DNA of 34,533 nucleotides from Clostridium frigoris (GCF_018861865.1 NZ_JAHLDV010000036.1:1-34533), one strand, 5' to 3'; positions 7,449 through 16,125 are shown, counted from the stretch's first letter. Numbers and translations: made by a program. The notes: generated from the letters alone by a model not told the origin.

Positions 7449-9371
7449 TTAAACATTGTTAATATTATATTTTTTAATTTTTCTATATATAGTAGATCTA
7501 CTTATTTTTAACATTTTAGCTGCTTTTACCAGGTTCCCATTGCAAAATTTAAGAGCATTTGATATACTATCTCTCTCTAAAATATCTATAGGTATAATAT
7601 CTTTATCTTTAATTTCTTTATATTTAATATCTCCTATATCTGAACATTCTATTCCAATTATATTATCTTCGCTTGAATAATAATCTCTTTCTATAACATT
7701 CCTAAGTTCTCTCACATTGCCTGGCCATTCATATTCCATAAGATTTGCGATATAATTTTTACTCATGACTTTGATGTTATCATTATTTTTCATATTTAGA
7801 ATGTCTATGAAATATTTTGCAAGTACGCCTATGTCCTCTTTTCTTTCTACAAGTGGTATAGTTTTTATGTTCATTACATTTAACCTATAATAAAGATCTT
7901 CCCTAAAAGTTTTCTTTTTTATCTCTTCCTTTAGCCTCTTATTGGTTGCACATATAATTCTAATGTTTAACTCCTTCTCATAGGTTCCACCCACCCTAAC
8001 AATCTTATTGTTATCGAGTACCCTTAATAGTTTAGATTGAATATCTAAAGGAAGTTCTCCTACTTCATCTAAAAAAATAGTCCCTCCATCTGCAAGTTCA
8101 AATTTTCCAGGATGACCCTCTTTAACAGCTCCAGTAAATGCGCCTCTATCATACCCAAAAAGTTCACTCTCTACCAAATCTCTTGGTATAGATGCGCAAT
8201 TTATAGCTACAAAAGGTCCCTGCTGCCTTTCACTATAATTATGTATAGATTGAGCCACTAGCTCTTTACCTGTACCACTTGAACCCTCAATTAGAATATT
8301 ACAATCACTTTTCGCAGCTTTCTTTGCAAATTTTATTACATTTTTCATTTTTTCATTATCACTTATAATATCATCAAATTTGTAGGTTGCTTTATATCCA
8401 ACTACTTTAGTAACCAACTTATGTACATACTGCGTTTCTCTAAAAGTTATAACTACACCTATAAATTTATGATTAGCCCTCATAGCAACTGCATTTATTA
8501 TACATTTAATTCTCTTATTTTTTATATGAAAATCACATTCTATATTATTGTATGCTTGCCTAGAACTGGACAGCATATTATCAAAATTCAAATCTTTTAA
8601 TGTTTCTTTTATATTCATTTTAAATATTTCATTTTGTGTTATGCCTAAAATATTCTCAGCTCTGTCATTTATCCTTTTGATATTAAAACTATCATCACTT
8701 ACAATCATACCTTCCACAATTGAATTAAAGGTTATATTTAATAAATCATAAGAGATAATAAGTGCCAATTGTTTTTTTATGGACTCAGCCGCTGCTGTAA
8801 CAATTCCTAAGGTATGTAAATGTGCATCACTACAAATACCCGACATATTTATACATCCTATTATATTTCCCTCTTCATCATGAATAGGCGCTGAAGAACA
8901 TGTCCAAGAATGTTGATTAATCCCATAATGTTCAGCCCCTATTGTCTGTATAGGTTTATCTAAATGGAGTGCTGTTCCTATAGCATTAGTACCCACTGCT
9001 CTTTCTGTCCACAGAGCTCCTTTTACAAAATTCAACCTATTTGCCTTTTGTATAATATCACTTTCACCAATAATATCAAGTATATATCCATCTCTATCTG
9101 ATAAAAACAAAGCAAATCCTGAACCTGCTACAATATTATATATATCTTCCATTATAAAGCGGGCTACAGAAACAAGTTCCGCATTTTCTTTGATTTTAGA
9201 TTCTACAGATACCCCATAAGCATCATTCCCACGACCATTCATAAAATCTACACCATATTCCTTGCTTCTTTTCCAGGAGTCTGCTATTTCTAATCTTACC
9301 TCACTATTTATATTTCCTTGCTGCACAAATTCTTTCCAAGCCTTAGAAATAAATTTCATATACCCTAGCAT
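7449..9371 (-). CDS. Sigma-54-dependent transcriptional activator (AcoR-like)
   Basis: About 640 residues from the ATG at 9371, which has GGGGAG some 8 bases upstream. GTG at 9377 and TTG at 9413 are also in frame. An N-terminal GAF-type sensor region (about residues 60-200, with WTERAVGTNAIGTAL and HSWTCSSAPIHDEEGNIIGC) resembles acetoin-operon activators. A PAS domain follows (about 215-330). The AAA+ domain has Walker A EGSSGTGKE, the sigma-54 contact motif GAFTGA, and Walker B GGTIFLDEVGELP. The C-terminus is a Fis-type helix-turn-helix (GNLVKAAKMLKISRSTIYRK). The gene lies directly upstream of bdhA on the same strand, so it probably activates bdhA from the -24/-12 promoter in response to acetoin or a related metabolite; the ligand is inferred. 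Confidence 0.9.
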   Translation of the reverse strand: MLGYMKFISKAWKEFVQQGNINSEVRLEIADSWKRSKEYGVDFMNGRGNDAYGVSVESKIKENAELVSVARFIMEDIYNIVAGSGFALFLSDRDGYILDIIGESDIIQKANRLNFVKGALWTERAVGTNAIGTALHLDKPIQTIGAEHYGINQHSWTCSSAPIHDEEGNIIGCINMSGICSDAHLHTLGIVTAAAESIKKQLALIISYDLLNITFNSIVEGMIVSDDSFNIKRINDRAENILGITQNEIFKMNIKETLKDLNFDNMLSSSRQAYNNIECDFHIKNKRIKCIINAVAMRANHKFIGVVITFRETQYVHKLVTKVVGYKATYKFDDIISDNEKMKNVIKFAKKAAKSDCNILIEGSSGTGKELVAQSIHNYSERQQGPFVAINCASIPRDLVESELFGYDRGAFTGAVKEGHPGKFELADGGTIFLDEVGELPLDIQSKLLRVLDNNKIVRVGGTYEKELNIRIICATNKRLKEEIKKKTFREDLYYRLNVMNIKTIPLVERKEDIGVLAKYFIDILNMKNNDNIKVMSKNYIANLMEYEWPGNVRELRNVIERDYYSSEDNIIGIECSDIGDIKYKEIKDKDIIPIDILERDSISNALKFCNGNLVKAAKMLKISRSTIYRKIKKYNINNV

Positions 9372-9498
9372 ATTCTTCACTCCCCACATCCCCTTTGTGC
9401 CATCACCCGGCAAGTGACAAGTGGCATTTTATTATATTATACTATCTTATTATTAGAAAGCAATTTGTTTATATCTTCTATTCTACTTAAATAAATTA

Positions 9499-9531
9499 TA
9501 AAAATCCCCCTGCACAGCAGAGGAATTTTTT
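9499..9531. terminator. Terminator downstream of tlp
   Basis: AAAAATCC, then CTGC, loop ACA, GCAG and GGAATTTTT form a hairpin with a small internal loop and T runs on both sides. It ends the minus-strand tlp transcript. Confidence 0.7.
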
Positions 9532-9534
9532 GTT

Positions 9535-9762
9535 TTATCTATATCCGTTTTTTTTGTCTGTTGCCTCATCTCTAATCTCTGATCTCATACCATCAATTGC
9601 TTCTTCTCTTCTCTCATTCTTTTGTTCTAGTGTCATCTTATCTTTATCATTATCTGTTTTTTCAATAGTTTCCTGAGTAAGATTAAAGTTTTGAATAGTA
9701 TTACTAATATTTTCTCGGATTTTATCTACATTATCTCTTCTATCATCTGGTTTGTTTTTCAT
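9535..9762 (-). CDS. tlp: Small acid-soluble spore protein Tlp
   Basis: 75 residues, the usual size. The start MKNKPDDRRDNVDKIRENIS, the NERREEAIDGMRSEIRDEA block and the NGYR end are the Tlp signature, so the family call is firm. Tlp is made in the developing forespore and is a minor spore-core protein; its exact role is not settled. The sequence is charged and helical, with heptad-like spacing. An AGGGGAT ribosome site precedes the ATG. The gene stands alone with its own terminator and a candidate forespore promoter. Confidence 0.93.
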   Translation of the reverse strand: MKNKPDDRRDNVDKIRENISNTIQNFNLTQETIEKTDNDKDKMTLEQKNERREEAIDGMRSEIRDEATDKKNGYR

Positions 9763-9809
9763 AATCTAATATCCCCTTTTGTTTTATTTTATAAAATATC
9801 TATCATCAT

Positions 9810-9838
9810 TATTATCTCTACAAAGATATTTATTATGC
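9810..9838 (-). promoter_or_regulatory. Putative sigma-G/F promoter of tlp
   Basis: On the minus strand GCATA, 17 bases, GATAATA. This fits the forespore consensus (GHATR, about 18 bases, CATWHTA) with one mismatch in the -10. It would start transcription about 40 bases before the tlp ATG. Confidence 0.42.
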
Positions 9839-9856
9839 AACAAAACATTAAAGGAA

Positions 9857-10657
9857 TTAATCTCTATTTTTCTCCATCCATTCAACAGTCCAATCAATTA
9901 ATGGTCTTTGCCTTATAAATCTTACATCTGCATTGCCAACTTTATGAATTATAATATTTTTTTCCTTATCGTATTCCTTTCCTAATTTTACAAAATCTTG
10001 ATCATCTACTGCTTGCGTATTGTATGTTACCCATTCCCTCTTACCACTCATCATCATTGCGCTACTTTCACTCATAAATTTTTTATTAGAAAAGTTTGCT
10101 CTAGTTTCAGCCAAATGAAGTGATGTATTTTTTTCATATCCCACACCAATTAATAATACATATCCATCTAATTCATACAATTTATCTACTGGAGAATTTT
10201 TGCCAAATATGTTACTTAACTCATGTCCCTTTGTAATATAATCCGCATGTTTTCCAAATGCTGCTATTGAACGTGCTGGGTGTCCTGTTCTTTTTGCCCC
10301 TGGCCACTTCCTAAACATTTCAGCCACTACTCCCATACCAATTGCAGGTGTAACTTCTTTATCATATGCAGGCCAGTTTTCACGAATTATAGGCCACCAC
10401 TGCTCTGGCTCATTCCAATGTACTCCAGTTGATGGATCAAGATTTTTCCAAGTTTGAGATGGCATCATTAATGTTCCTTCTTCTCCTACTATTTCAATAA
10501 GTGCTCTTATTAAAGTTTCAGCTCCTCCTACAACAAAGCCTAAACTCTTTAATGAAGTATGCACAAATATTGTTTGTCCTTTTGCTAATCCACAACTTTT
10601 AAATTGATTTATTAAGTCTTCTTTAGTTAGTATTACTCTTGTGTCTTTCTTGTCCAT
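9857..10657 (-). CDS. AAC(3) family N-acetyltransferase (YokD-like)
   Basis: 266 residues, the usual length of the aminoglycoside N3-acetyltransferase fold. Family blocks: GQTIFVHTSLKSLGFVVGG, the EGTLMMPSQTW strand, RTGHPARSIAAFGKHA and LIGVGYEKNTSLHLAE. The fold transfers acetyl from acetyl-CoA to an amine. The closest pattern is the Bacillus YokD type, and such members are not proven to confer aminoglycoside resistance, so the substrate is open. The ATG overlaps the stop of the upstream GNAT gene as TAATG, which implies translational coupling. Confidence 0.87.
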   Translation of the reverse strand: MDKKDTRVILTKEDLINQFKSCGLAKGQTIFVHTSLKSLGFVVGGAETLIRALIEIVGEEGTLMMPSQTWKNLDPSTGVHWNEPEQWWPIIRENWPAYDKEVTPAIGMGVVAEMFRKWPGAKRTGHPARSIAAFGKHADYITKGHELSNIFGKNSPVDKLYELDGYVLLIGVGYEKNTSLHLAETRANFSNKKFMSESSAMMMSGKREWVTYNTQAVDDQDFVKLGKEYDKEKNIIIHKVGNADVRFIRQRPLIDWTVEWMEKNRD

Positions 10658-10938
10658 TATTTCCCACCATCTATTAATACGTCTAAATACTTATCGTTTT
10701 TATTCAATTCCGCTTTAACATAAGGACAGATAGGAATTATTTTTTTATTTGTTTCTCTCGCTAAACTAACAATCTTTTCTAACAATTGTTTGCCTACATT
10801 TTGACCTCTTAACTCATCAGATACAAAAGTATGATCGATGGTTATCGCATCTCCATTTAAAAATTCCATCTTAGCAAGTGGTTCTTCTTCATTATCACCC
10901 ACATAAAAACTCTTTACCCCTTTTTTTATATCTAACAA
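10657..10938 (-). CDS. GNAT-fold N-acetyltransferase (YjdJ/Acetyltransf_CG type)
   Basis: 93 residues, a minimal GNAT. IDHTFVSDELRGQNVGKQLL carries the acetyl-CoA pyrophosphate loop (RGQNVGKQL), and KIIPICPYVKAEL is the C-terminal signature of the short YjdJ-like family. It probably acetylates an amine, but the substrate is unknown. It is the first gene of a two-gene unit with the AAC(3)-like protein, sharing one base at the junction. A GGAGG site lies about 8 bases before the ATG. Confidence 0.85.
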   Translation of the reverse strand: MLDIKKGVKSFYVGDNEEEPLAKMEFLNGDAITIDHTFVSDELRGQNVGKQLLEKIVSLARETNKKIIPICPYVKAELNKNDKYLDVLIDGGK

Positions 10939-11024
10939 AATAATTCCTCCTTTATCATAAATATATTTATTTTTTTATAATGATAATACTATATTAAGTT
11001 TTACTTTTCATTAAAATAACCATT

Positions 11025-11942
11025 TTAATTATTTATGGCTGTTATCATTAATTTAGGAATCCCGCCACTAGGAGTCACCTCATTAATCCAAATATTAAAT
11101 TCATCTTGACCAAACATTATCCCTTGATAGTTTACAAATAGATTTTTCGTAAATGAATCACTAATTGCTGCCTTATATTTTGGGTGGAAAATTTGATCAT
11201 AATTCTTAATAAAATAATCTTTATTTTGTATTTTTACAACTTTACCATTAATTTTAGCATTTATAGGATATTTTATTTGCTCAGCTAATTGCTGCTTATC
11301 ACCGTTTACTACATAACTTTGAATTTCACTAGCAAATTCTTCAACATCTTTATCACTTTTAGTATTCAAAGCTACAGCGTATCTTTTCCCATATACATCT
11401 GCCACAATGTTACTTTTAAGTGTTAATGTAAATGGATAACTAGTTTTATTATCACTACTTACCCATTTACCTTCAATTTTATCAACGGTTTTCATTGTAC
11501 CCATAAATATACCAGTATTTTTACCTTCGGCATCATATTCATATAGAATAATATTTTTTCCATCTGACTTTCCTTTTAGTTTAATTTCCTTTTTCTGCTT
11601 TTCATAAAAATATGTCCCGACTATCTCTTTGTCTTGCTTATAAATGCTCATTTGAATTTTAATATTATTATTTATAGTTCCGTTATAATCATAATATCCT
11701 TTTTTATATAAACTTTTAGTAATATCCATATTTTCAAGCAAATTAGTAACCGCTTTACTATTAGTATCTTTGTCACTTTGGGCTGTATTTGATTTATTTG
11801 CTGTGCTTACTGTGCTTGCCGTATTTGCTGATTTAGTCTGTTCTTGTTTACTATTACTTTGAGTATTACTAACTGTCTGTTTTACACTTGAACACCCTGT
11901 CATTATAGTAGTTATCATAATAATTAATATTATTTTTTTCAC
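11025..11942 (-). CDS. Lipoprotein of unknown function
   Basis: 305 residues, starting at a GTG with GGAGAG about 6 bases upstream. A short signal peptide (MKKIILIIMITTIMTGC) has a lipobox with Cys17 as the lipidated residue. Residues 18-70 are a Ser/Thr/Asn/Gln-rich linker. The remainder is a soluble extracytoplasmic domain made of beta-strand repeats (KIQMSIYKQDKEIVGTYFYE, then GKNIILYEYD, then a Lys-rich middle), followed by a region (residues 200-300) that resembles an NTF2-like or DUF4878 fold only loosely. I cannot name a function. It is a single-gene unit. Confidence 0.7.
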   Translation of the reverse strand: MKKIILIIMITTIMTGCSSVKQTVSNTQSNSKQEQTKSANTASTVSTANKSNTAQSDKDTNSKAVTNLLENMDITKSLYKKGYYDYNGTINNNIKIQMSIYKQDKEIVGTYFYEKQKKEIKLKGKSDGKNIILYEYDAEGKNTGIFMGTMKTVDKIEGKWVSSDNKTSYPFTLTLKSNIVADVYGKRYAVALNTKSDKDVEEFASEIQSYVVNGDKQQLAEQIKYPINAKINGKVVKIQNKDYFIKNYDQIFHPKYKAAISDSFTKNLFVNYQGIMFGQDEFNIWINEVTPSGGIPKLMITAINN

Positions 11943-12025
11943 ATTAATCTCTCCTATATATATAATATATTTTCCTTATTATAACATAGCATGCCTTCTC
12001 TTTCTTAGTTGTATGCGCTAACCTC

Positions 12026-12064
12026 AGAAAAGGTCTAGCAAAATAAATTTGCTAGACCTTTTCT
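12026..12064. terminator. Terminator after the cupin gene
   Basis: AGAAAAGGTCTAGCAAA pairs perfectly with TTTGCTAGACCTTTTCT around a 5-base loop. It directly follows the cupin stop at 12066 on the minus strand. Confidence 0.75.
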
Positions 12065-12065
12065 A

Positions 12066-12407
12066 CTATCCATTTACTACAATTAACATCATTTTAAATC
12101 TCTCGTTAGCCACGAGTCCATGAGGTGTATTTGCCGGCATTAATATCATTTCACCTTCACTCACAATAACAGGGTCATTATCTCCTATCGTTATTGTAGC
12201 TTTTCCCTCTGTTACATATACTAAAGCGTCTCCAGGTGCTGAATGTGTACTTATTTCTTCACCCTTATCAAAAGCAAATAGTGTTATGCTAACGTTACTC
12301 GTTTGTGTTAATGTTTTACTCACAACTTGATTTTCTACATATAATACCTCTTCTTTTAATCCTAGTGCTTTTGCGACTTCAATATTTTTAAAAAATTTAG
12401 TGTTCAT
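12066..12407 (-). CDS. Single-domain cupin protein
   Basis: 113 residues, one cupin-2 barrel. The first motif reads GEEISTHSAPGDALVYVTEG and the second GEMILMPANTPHGL. The metal-ligand pattern is partial: His in THSAPGDA, and His in the second motif, while the usual second His of motif one is replaced by Ala or Pro. It is cytoplasmic; such small cupins bind ligands or act as isomerases or dioxygenases, and the substrate is not predictable. A GAGGAGG ribosome site precedes the ATG. It is monocistronic. Confidence 0.8.
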   Translation of the reverse strand: MNTKFFKNIEVAKALGLKEEVLYVENQVVSKTLTQTSNVSITLFAFDKGEEISTHSAPGDALVYVTEGKATITIGDNDPVIVSEGEMILMPANTPHGLVANERFKMMLIVVNG

Positions 12408-12868
12408 ATTTTTTCCTCCTCGTATTTTATTCTCACATATTCTTGCTTTCCTATGACTTTATTATATATTTATATAAGTTATAAGAATGTGATTTGAATC
12501 AAATTATTAAAATTAAAAATATTTTTATAGTTTGTATTGCTACTTTTATATTCAAAACGGGAATTCATTTATTGAATTCCCCTTTTGTTGTAAAAAATAA
12601 AACGACGATAATCTCAATGAAAATAAGTTTATAAATCTTCTTATATGGCGTAATACTAAGTATAATGGAGTAAAACGAATCTTGTTTAGGATGAATATTT
12701 ATACTGTGGTTATATGAACTTATATGATATAATAGAAGCACGGCTCAAAAATAAACCATATGTTTATAGCTATAAATAATATCCTTAATAATATGGATTT
12801 AGCTTTTAATAACATATTAGGGGAAAAAGAGAATATAAAAAATAAATATAATTTAGGAGGATAAAAAA
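12408..12868. other. Intergenic region with repeat copy 1 and a candidate promoter
   Basis: It contains a GAATTC hairpin (12558-12590). A TATAAT at 12728-12733 could be the -10 of the 12869 gene, but no good -35 is seen 17 bases upstream and the leader would be about 130 bases. No other gene is visible. Confidence 0.4.
12558..12590 (+). repeat. GAATTC hairpin repeat, copy 1
   Basis: GGGAATTCA, loop TTTAT, TGAATTCCC, then CTTTTGTTG. Same core as the copies at 16065, 21986, 23960 and 33315. The T tract suggests an intrinsic terminator. Confidence 0.75.
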
Positions 12869-13987
12869 ATGAAATTATGTATTTTAGGTGGTGGAAATAT
12901 AGGTACACTTTTAATGGGAGACATCGGAAGAAGCGAGGATATTTCTGTTCGATTACTGACTTCCAAACCAGATGAGTGGAACCATGTTATTGAGGTTTGT
13001 GATAATGATGGCACAATTAAACATACAGGTAAAATAGATATAATATCTAGTAACCCAGAGGAAGTAGTAAGGGATGCTGACATCATTATATCCACACTTC
13101 CATCATATATATTTAGCAAAACAATTGAAAAAATAAAGCCTTTTCTTAAAAAGGATGTTTGGATTGGCATGATGCCAGGCAATGGTGGTGGTGAATTCTA
13201 TTGTAGCGATCTTATTGAAAATGGCTGTACATTATTTGGATTTCAAAGGGTTTATGGTATTTCTAGATTAAAGGAGTACGGAAAATCTGTGTATGACCTA
13301 GGTAAGAAAGATGAACTTTTTATAGGTGCTATTCCAGCAAGTAATACATCAAAAGTATGCAAAGTATTAGAACACATACTTAGTATGAAGTGCAATCCAC
13401 TAGAAAATTTTCTACAAGTTTCACTTACACCAGCTAATCCAATTCTTCATACTGCAAGACTTTATGGAATCTTTCACGATTATAAAGAAGGAGTATATTA
13501 TAAAAATATGATTCAATTTTATAACGAGTGGACTGATGAATGTTCAGAAATGTTAATAGCTACTGATGAAGAGGTACAAAACTTATGCCTAAAGCTCGGG
13601 ACTATTGATTTAAAGAAGGTTGGTTTTATAAAAGAGTATTTTGGAGCGGATACCGCGCAGCAGATGACTGCTCAAATTAGTGGTAAACCTGCACTTAAGA
13701 CCATACAATCACCACTTATAAAAACAGAAAAGGGGTATATCCCAGATTTTAATTCAAGATACTTTCTAGAAGATTTCACATATGGACTATGTATTATTAA
13801 GAGTTTTTGCGAATTGGCTAAGGTAAAAACTCCAGTTATTGATAAAATTCTTATATGGTTTGAGAACTTCTCCGGTGTTCAGTATTACGTAGAGGGTAAA
13901 TTTATAGGAAAAGATTTAAAAAGCCTTCCTCTCCCACAAAATTTCGGGATATATTCAATAGAAGATGTGTTTGCATATTACAAATAA
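12869..13987 (+). CDS. Opine dehydrogenase family protein (octopine/nopaline type)
   Basis: 372 residues. The N-terminal Rossmann domain starts with KLCILGGGNIGTLL (GGGNIG dinucleotide loop), then DADIIISTLPSYIF and a WIGMMPGNGGGEFY strand. The C-terminal helical domain (about residues 185-370) has SLTPANPILHTARLYGIF, containing the conserved catalytic His of the family (TPANPILH). Such enzymes reductively condense an amino acid with a 2-oxo acid using NAD(P)H, giving opines or opine-type metallophores. No metallophore partner (CntL/CntK-like gene or ABC importer for a metal) adjoins it, so the product is unknown. An AGGAGG site precedes the ATG, and a strong terminator follows. Confidence 0.83.
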   Translation: MKLCILGGGNIGTLLMGDIGRSEDISVRLLTSKPDEWNHVIEVCDNDGTIKHTGKIDIISSNPEEVVRDADIIISTLPSYIFSKTIEKIKPFLKKDVWIGMMPGNGGGEFYCSDLIENGCTLFGFQRVYGISRLKEYGKSVYDLGKKDELFIGAIPASNTSKVCKVLEHILSMKCNPLENFLQVSLTPANPILHTARLYGIFHDYKEGVYYKNMIQFYNEWTDECSEMLIATDEEVQNLCLKLGTIDLKKVGFIKEYFGADTAQQMTAQISGKPALKTIQSPLIKTEKGYIPDFNSRYFLEDFTYGLCIIKSFCELAKVKTPVIDKILIWFENFSGVQYYVEGKFIGKDLKSLPLPQNFGIYSIEDVFAYYK

Positions 13988-13990
13988 TTC

Positions 13991-14037
13991 AAATAAAAAT
14001 ACTGCTTAGGATATCACCTTAAGCAGTATTTTTATTT
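13991..14037. terminator. Bidirectional terminator
   Basis: AAATAAAAATACTGCTTA pairs with TAAGCAGTATTTTTATTT. It separates the convergent genes ending at 13987 and 14062. Confidence 0.85.
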
Positions 14038-14061
14038 AATTTAAAATTACTTATTTATTAC

Positions 14062-14634
14062 TTATATATTCTTCAATTCCATTTGAATTTTTTGATATAT
14101 TGTATCAGCCTGCACTTGAGTAATTACTTTACTTTTAACTAATGAGTTTAATCCATTAGTTACATTAGTAGTATTTATTGTCCCAATTTGTTTTGTTGAT
14201 TTTGTTGTGCCTGTTCCTGTTGTTCCTGGTGTTCCTGTTGTTTCTGTTGTTCCTGTTGTTCCTGTTGCTCCCGGAGTTCCTGTTGTTCCGTTTGTTCCCG
14301 TTGTTCCAGTTGTTCCGGTTGTTCCGGTTGTTCCTGGTGTCCCTGCTGTTCCTGTATTACTATTTGTGACTGAACTTTGTGACATATCCTTTGTTATTGC
14401 TGCAAGTACTTTTTTTGATTGGGTATTTGTTATTGTATTAGCACTAACTAATTTTTTAAGAGTATTAGAGTAAAGTGTTTTCATCGTAGCTGTTGATATA
14501 GGTTTAGTAGTTTGATTAGTTGTATTGGGATTATTCATTGGCGTTTTCGTAGAGTTTGGCATACCACAGCCAGTAAACACTAAAATAGTTAAACTAACAC
14601 TCATTAATATTAAAGAAATTTTTGTGTTTTTCAT
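14062..14634 (-). CDS. Lipoprotein with collagen-like Gly-Thr-X linker
   Basis: 190 residues. A signal peptide ends in FTGC with Cys23 as the likely lipidation site. Residues 95-143 are about 16 Gly-Thr-X triplets (X = Thr, Pro, Ala, Asn), interrupted once where Gly is replaced by Glu. The linker is flanked by two related short modules: [19 protein letters not shown] before it and [19 protein letters not shown] after it, both of the LVxxxxIT...Q...I form seen in clostridial surface lipoproteins. A rigid spacer between two small helical modules on the outer face of the membrane is likely; the binding partner is unknown. An AAGGATGG site precedes the ATG. Confidence 0.75.
   Translation of the reverse strand: MKNTKISLILMSVSLTILVFTGCGMPNSTKTPMNNPNTTNQTTKPISTATMKTLYSNTLKKLVSANTITNTQSKKVLAAITKDMSQSSVTNSNTGTAGTPGTTGTTGTTGTTGTNGTTGTPGATGTTGTTETTGTPGTTGTGTTKSTKQIGTINTTNVTNGLNSLVKSKVITQVQADTIYQKIQMELKNI
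14206..14352 (-). repeat. Tandem 9-bp (Gly-Thr-X) coding repeat
   Basis: A run of GGA-ACA-NNN codons read on the minus strand inside the lipoprotein gene. Low-complexity DNA of this kind changes length readily by slippage in multiples of nine, which would keep the frame. Confidence 0.8.
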
Positions 14635-14935
14635 TTTTTAGCCATCCTTCATGTATATTTTTTATTTTTTATTACTTAATTATGATTAGGATAAATGTAT
14701 GGAAATATACTTTAAATAAAAAATAAAGCTCCGAGACATCACTCAGAGCTTCTACTTATTTCTTAATGGATATACTTCTTCTCCTATTGCAGAATTTACT
14801 ATATTTATTTTTGATTAATCTCAAAGGATAAAAGAAATGTAAAAAGCAGGGGCTAGTGAAAACTTTGTCGAAATATAGCTTAATATGTTACAATAACTAA
14901 TAATTAATAAATTATGCATTAGAGGAGGAAACTTA
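14635..14935. other. Intergenic region with a stranded terminator and gene tail
   Basis: AAGCTC, GAG, loop, CTC, GAGCTT (14727-14752) is a terminator with its T tract on the minus-strand side, but no intact minus-strand gene precedes it. On the minus strand just upstream a short frame reads NIVNSAIGEEVYPLRNK before a stop, which looks like the end of a lost gene. TGTCGAA at 14866-14872 is a perfect Spo0A box core 64 bases before the acyltransferase start. Confidence 0.4.
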
Positions 14936-16036
14936 ATGGAAATCCCAAAAAAACAAGGATATCTAAATAATATATCCTTACTAAGAGTGTTTGCTATTTT
15001 AATAGTTGTTTTAGGCCATAGCATGGTTGTTTACCAATACAACTGGGGTATTTATACTCCACTTATTAAATCCAGCTTTTTTAATTCATTAAAAAATTAC
15101 ATAGATATTTTTCAAATGCCTTTATTTATTTTTATCTCAGGGTATATGTTCTATTATTGTAGAAGAGAGTGTGGTAAATATAAGAATACCAGTAAATTTT
15201 CATTTGATAAAACAAAACGGCTATTAGTTCCATACCTTTGTGTTTCAATATTATATGTATTACCAATTAGAATGCTTACTAATTATAAAGCTTATTCTGA
15301 TAACAATGCATTAGAAGTATTTTATAAATATATCCTTACCGGATTAGATTCTGGACATTTATGGTACTTAATAGCAATATTTGAGATATTTATAGTATTT
15401 TACTTGTTTGAACCTATAATCAACAAACTAGGCACACCTGCTAGCTTTATCATTATAGCTTGTGCTAATATTATTAGTTATAAATTCCCACATGTATTCC
15501 AAATTTCAACCTCAATACATTATTTTATGTTTTTTTATTTGGGTTATATAATTAGAAAAAACGAGAAAGCTTTTGCATATGAATTTAAAGGAAATAGAAA
15601 TATTATTTTAATTTCAGCTTCATTTATTTTACAATTTTTATTATTAATAATATCTTTAAAGATCTCTAATAATAATTTAATTTGTACATTATCCAAGAAT
15701 TTAGTGTATTTATTTAGTAATATTTCTTCTGCTATTTTTTATTTTTTAGCTTTATCAACAATAAGCTTTAAATATAAAAGCTTGAATAGTAACAAAATAC
15801 TAAAGTTTTTAGATAAAGAGAGTTATGCAATTTATCTGTTTCATTCTCCTTTAATTTACATAATGCTAAAGTATATTGCAAATAAAAATATTTCACCTTT
15901 TATAGTTGTCCCATCATTCTTTGTAATTATTTTATTTGGATCACTCGGAATTTCATATATAATCAAAAAAACACAAATCCTAAAATTTATGATTGGTGCT
16001 TCAACTACAAAAAAACATAGTACTATTTCTAGTTAA
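14936..16036 (+). CDS. Membrane acyltransferase (acyltransferase-3 family)
   Basis: 366 residues with about ten hydrophobic helices. The N-terminal signature NNISLLRVFAILIVVLGHS carries the conserved Arg and His of the family (R in LLRV, H in LGHS). MPLFIFISGYMF follows in the second helix and LDSGHLWYLIAIF in the middle. These proteins transfer acetyl or other acyl groups to extracytoplasmic sugars or peptidoglycan; which substrate is unclear because no surface-polysaccharide cluster is adjacent. A GAGGAGG site lies 8 bases before the ATG. Monocistronic, with repeat copy 2 as a probable terminator. Confidence 0.88.
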   Translation: MEIPKKQGYLNNISLLRVFAILIVVLGHSMVVYQYNWGIYTPLIKSSFFNSLKNYIDIFQMPLFIFISGYMFYYCRRECGKYKNTSKFSFDKTKRLLVPYLCVSILYVLPIRMLTNYKAYSDNNALEVFYKYILTGLDSGHLWYLIAIFEIFIVFYLFEPIINKLGTPASFIIIACANIISYKFPHVFQISTSIHYFMFFYLGYIIRKNEKAFAYEFKGNRNIILISASFILQFLLLIISLKISNNNLICTLSKNLVYLFSNISSAIFYFLALSTISFKYKSLNSNKILKFLDKESYAIYLFHSPLIYIMLKYIANKNISPFIVVPSFFVIILFGSLGISYIIKKTQILKFMIGASTTKKHSTISS

Positions 16037-16064
16037 TTTAAAATTGAACGAATTTATAAATTTA

Positions 16065-16095
16065 AAGGGAATTCATTTTATTGAATTCCCTTTTA
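16065..16095 (+). repeat. GAATTC hairpin repeat, copy 2
   Basis: AAAGGGAATTCA...TGAATTCCCTTTT, preceded from about 16031 by AGTTAATTTAAAATTGAACG, which matches the flank of copies 4 and 5. It lies 29 bases past the acyltransferase stop and probably ends that transcript. Confidence 0.75.
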
Positions 16096-16125
16096 AGATT
16101 ATATATATAATAAATCACAATACAA

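Noticed and set aside
12720-13182. Minus-strand frames over the start of the opine-dehydrogenase-like gene
   Set aside because: They are antisense to a gene with a strong ribosome site and clear Rossmann motif.
14178-14473. Long plus-strand frames opposite the collagen-like repeat (Val/Pro or Leu/Phe repeats)
   Set aside because: Shadow frames created by the 9-bp repeat. The minus strand has a lipobox and a ribosome site.
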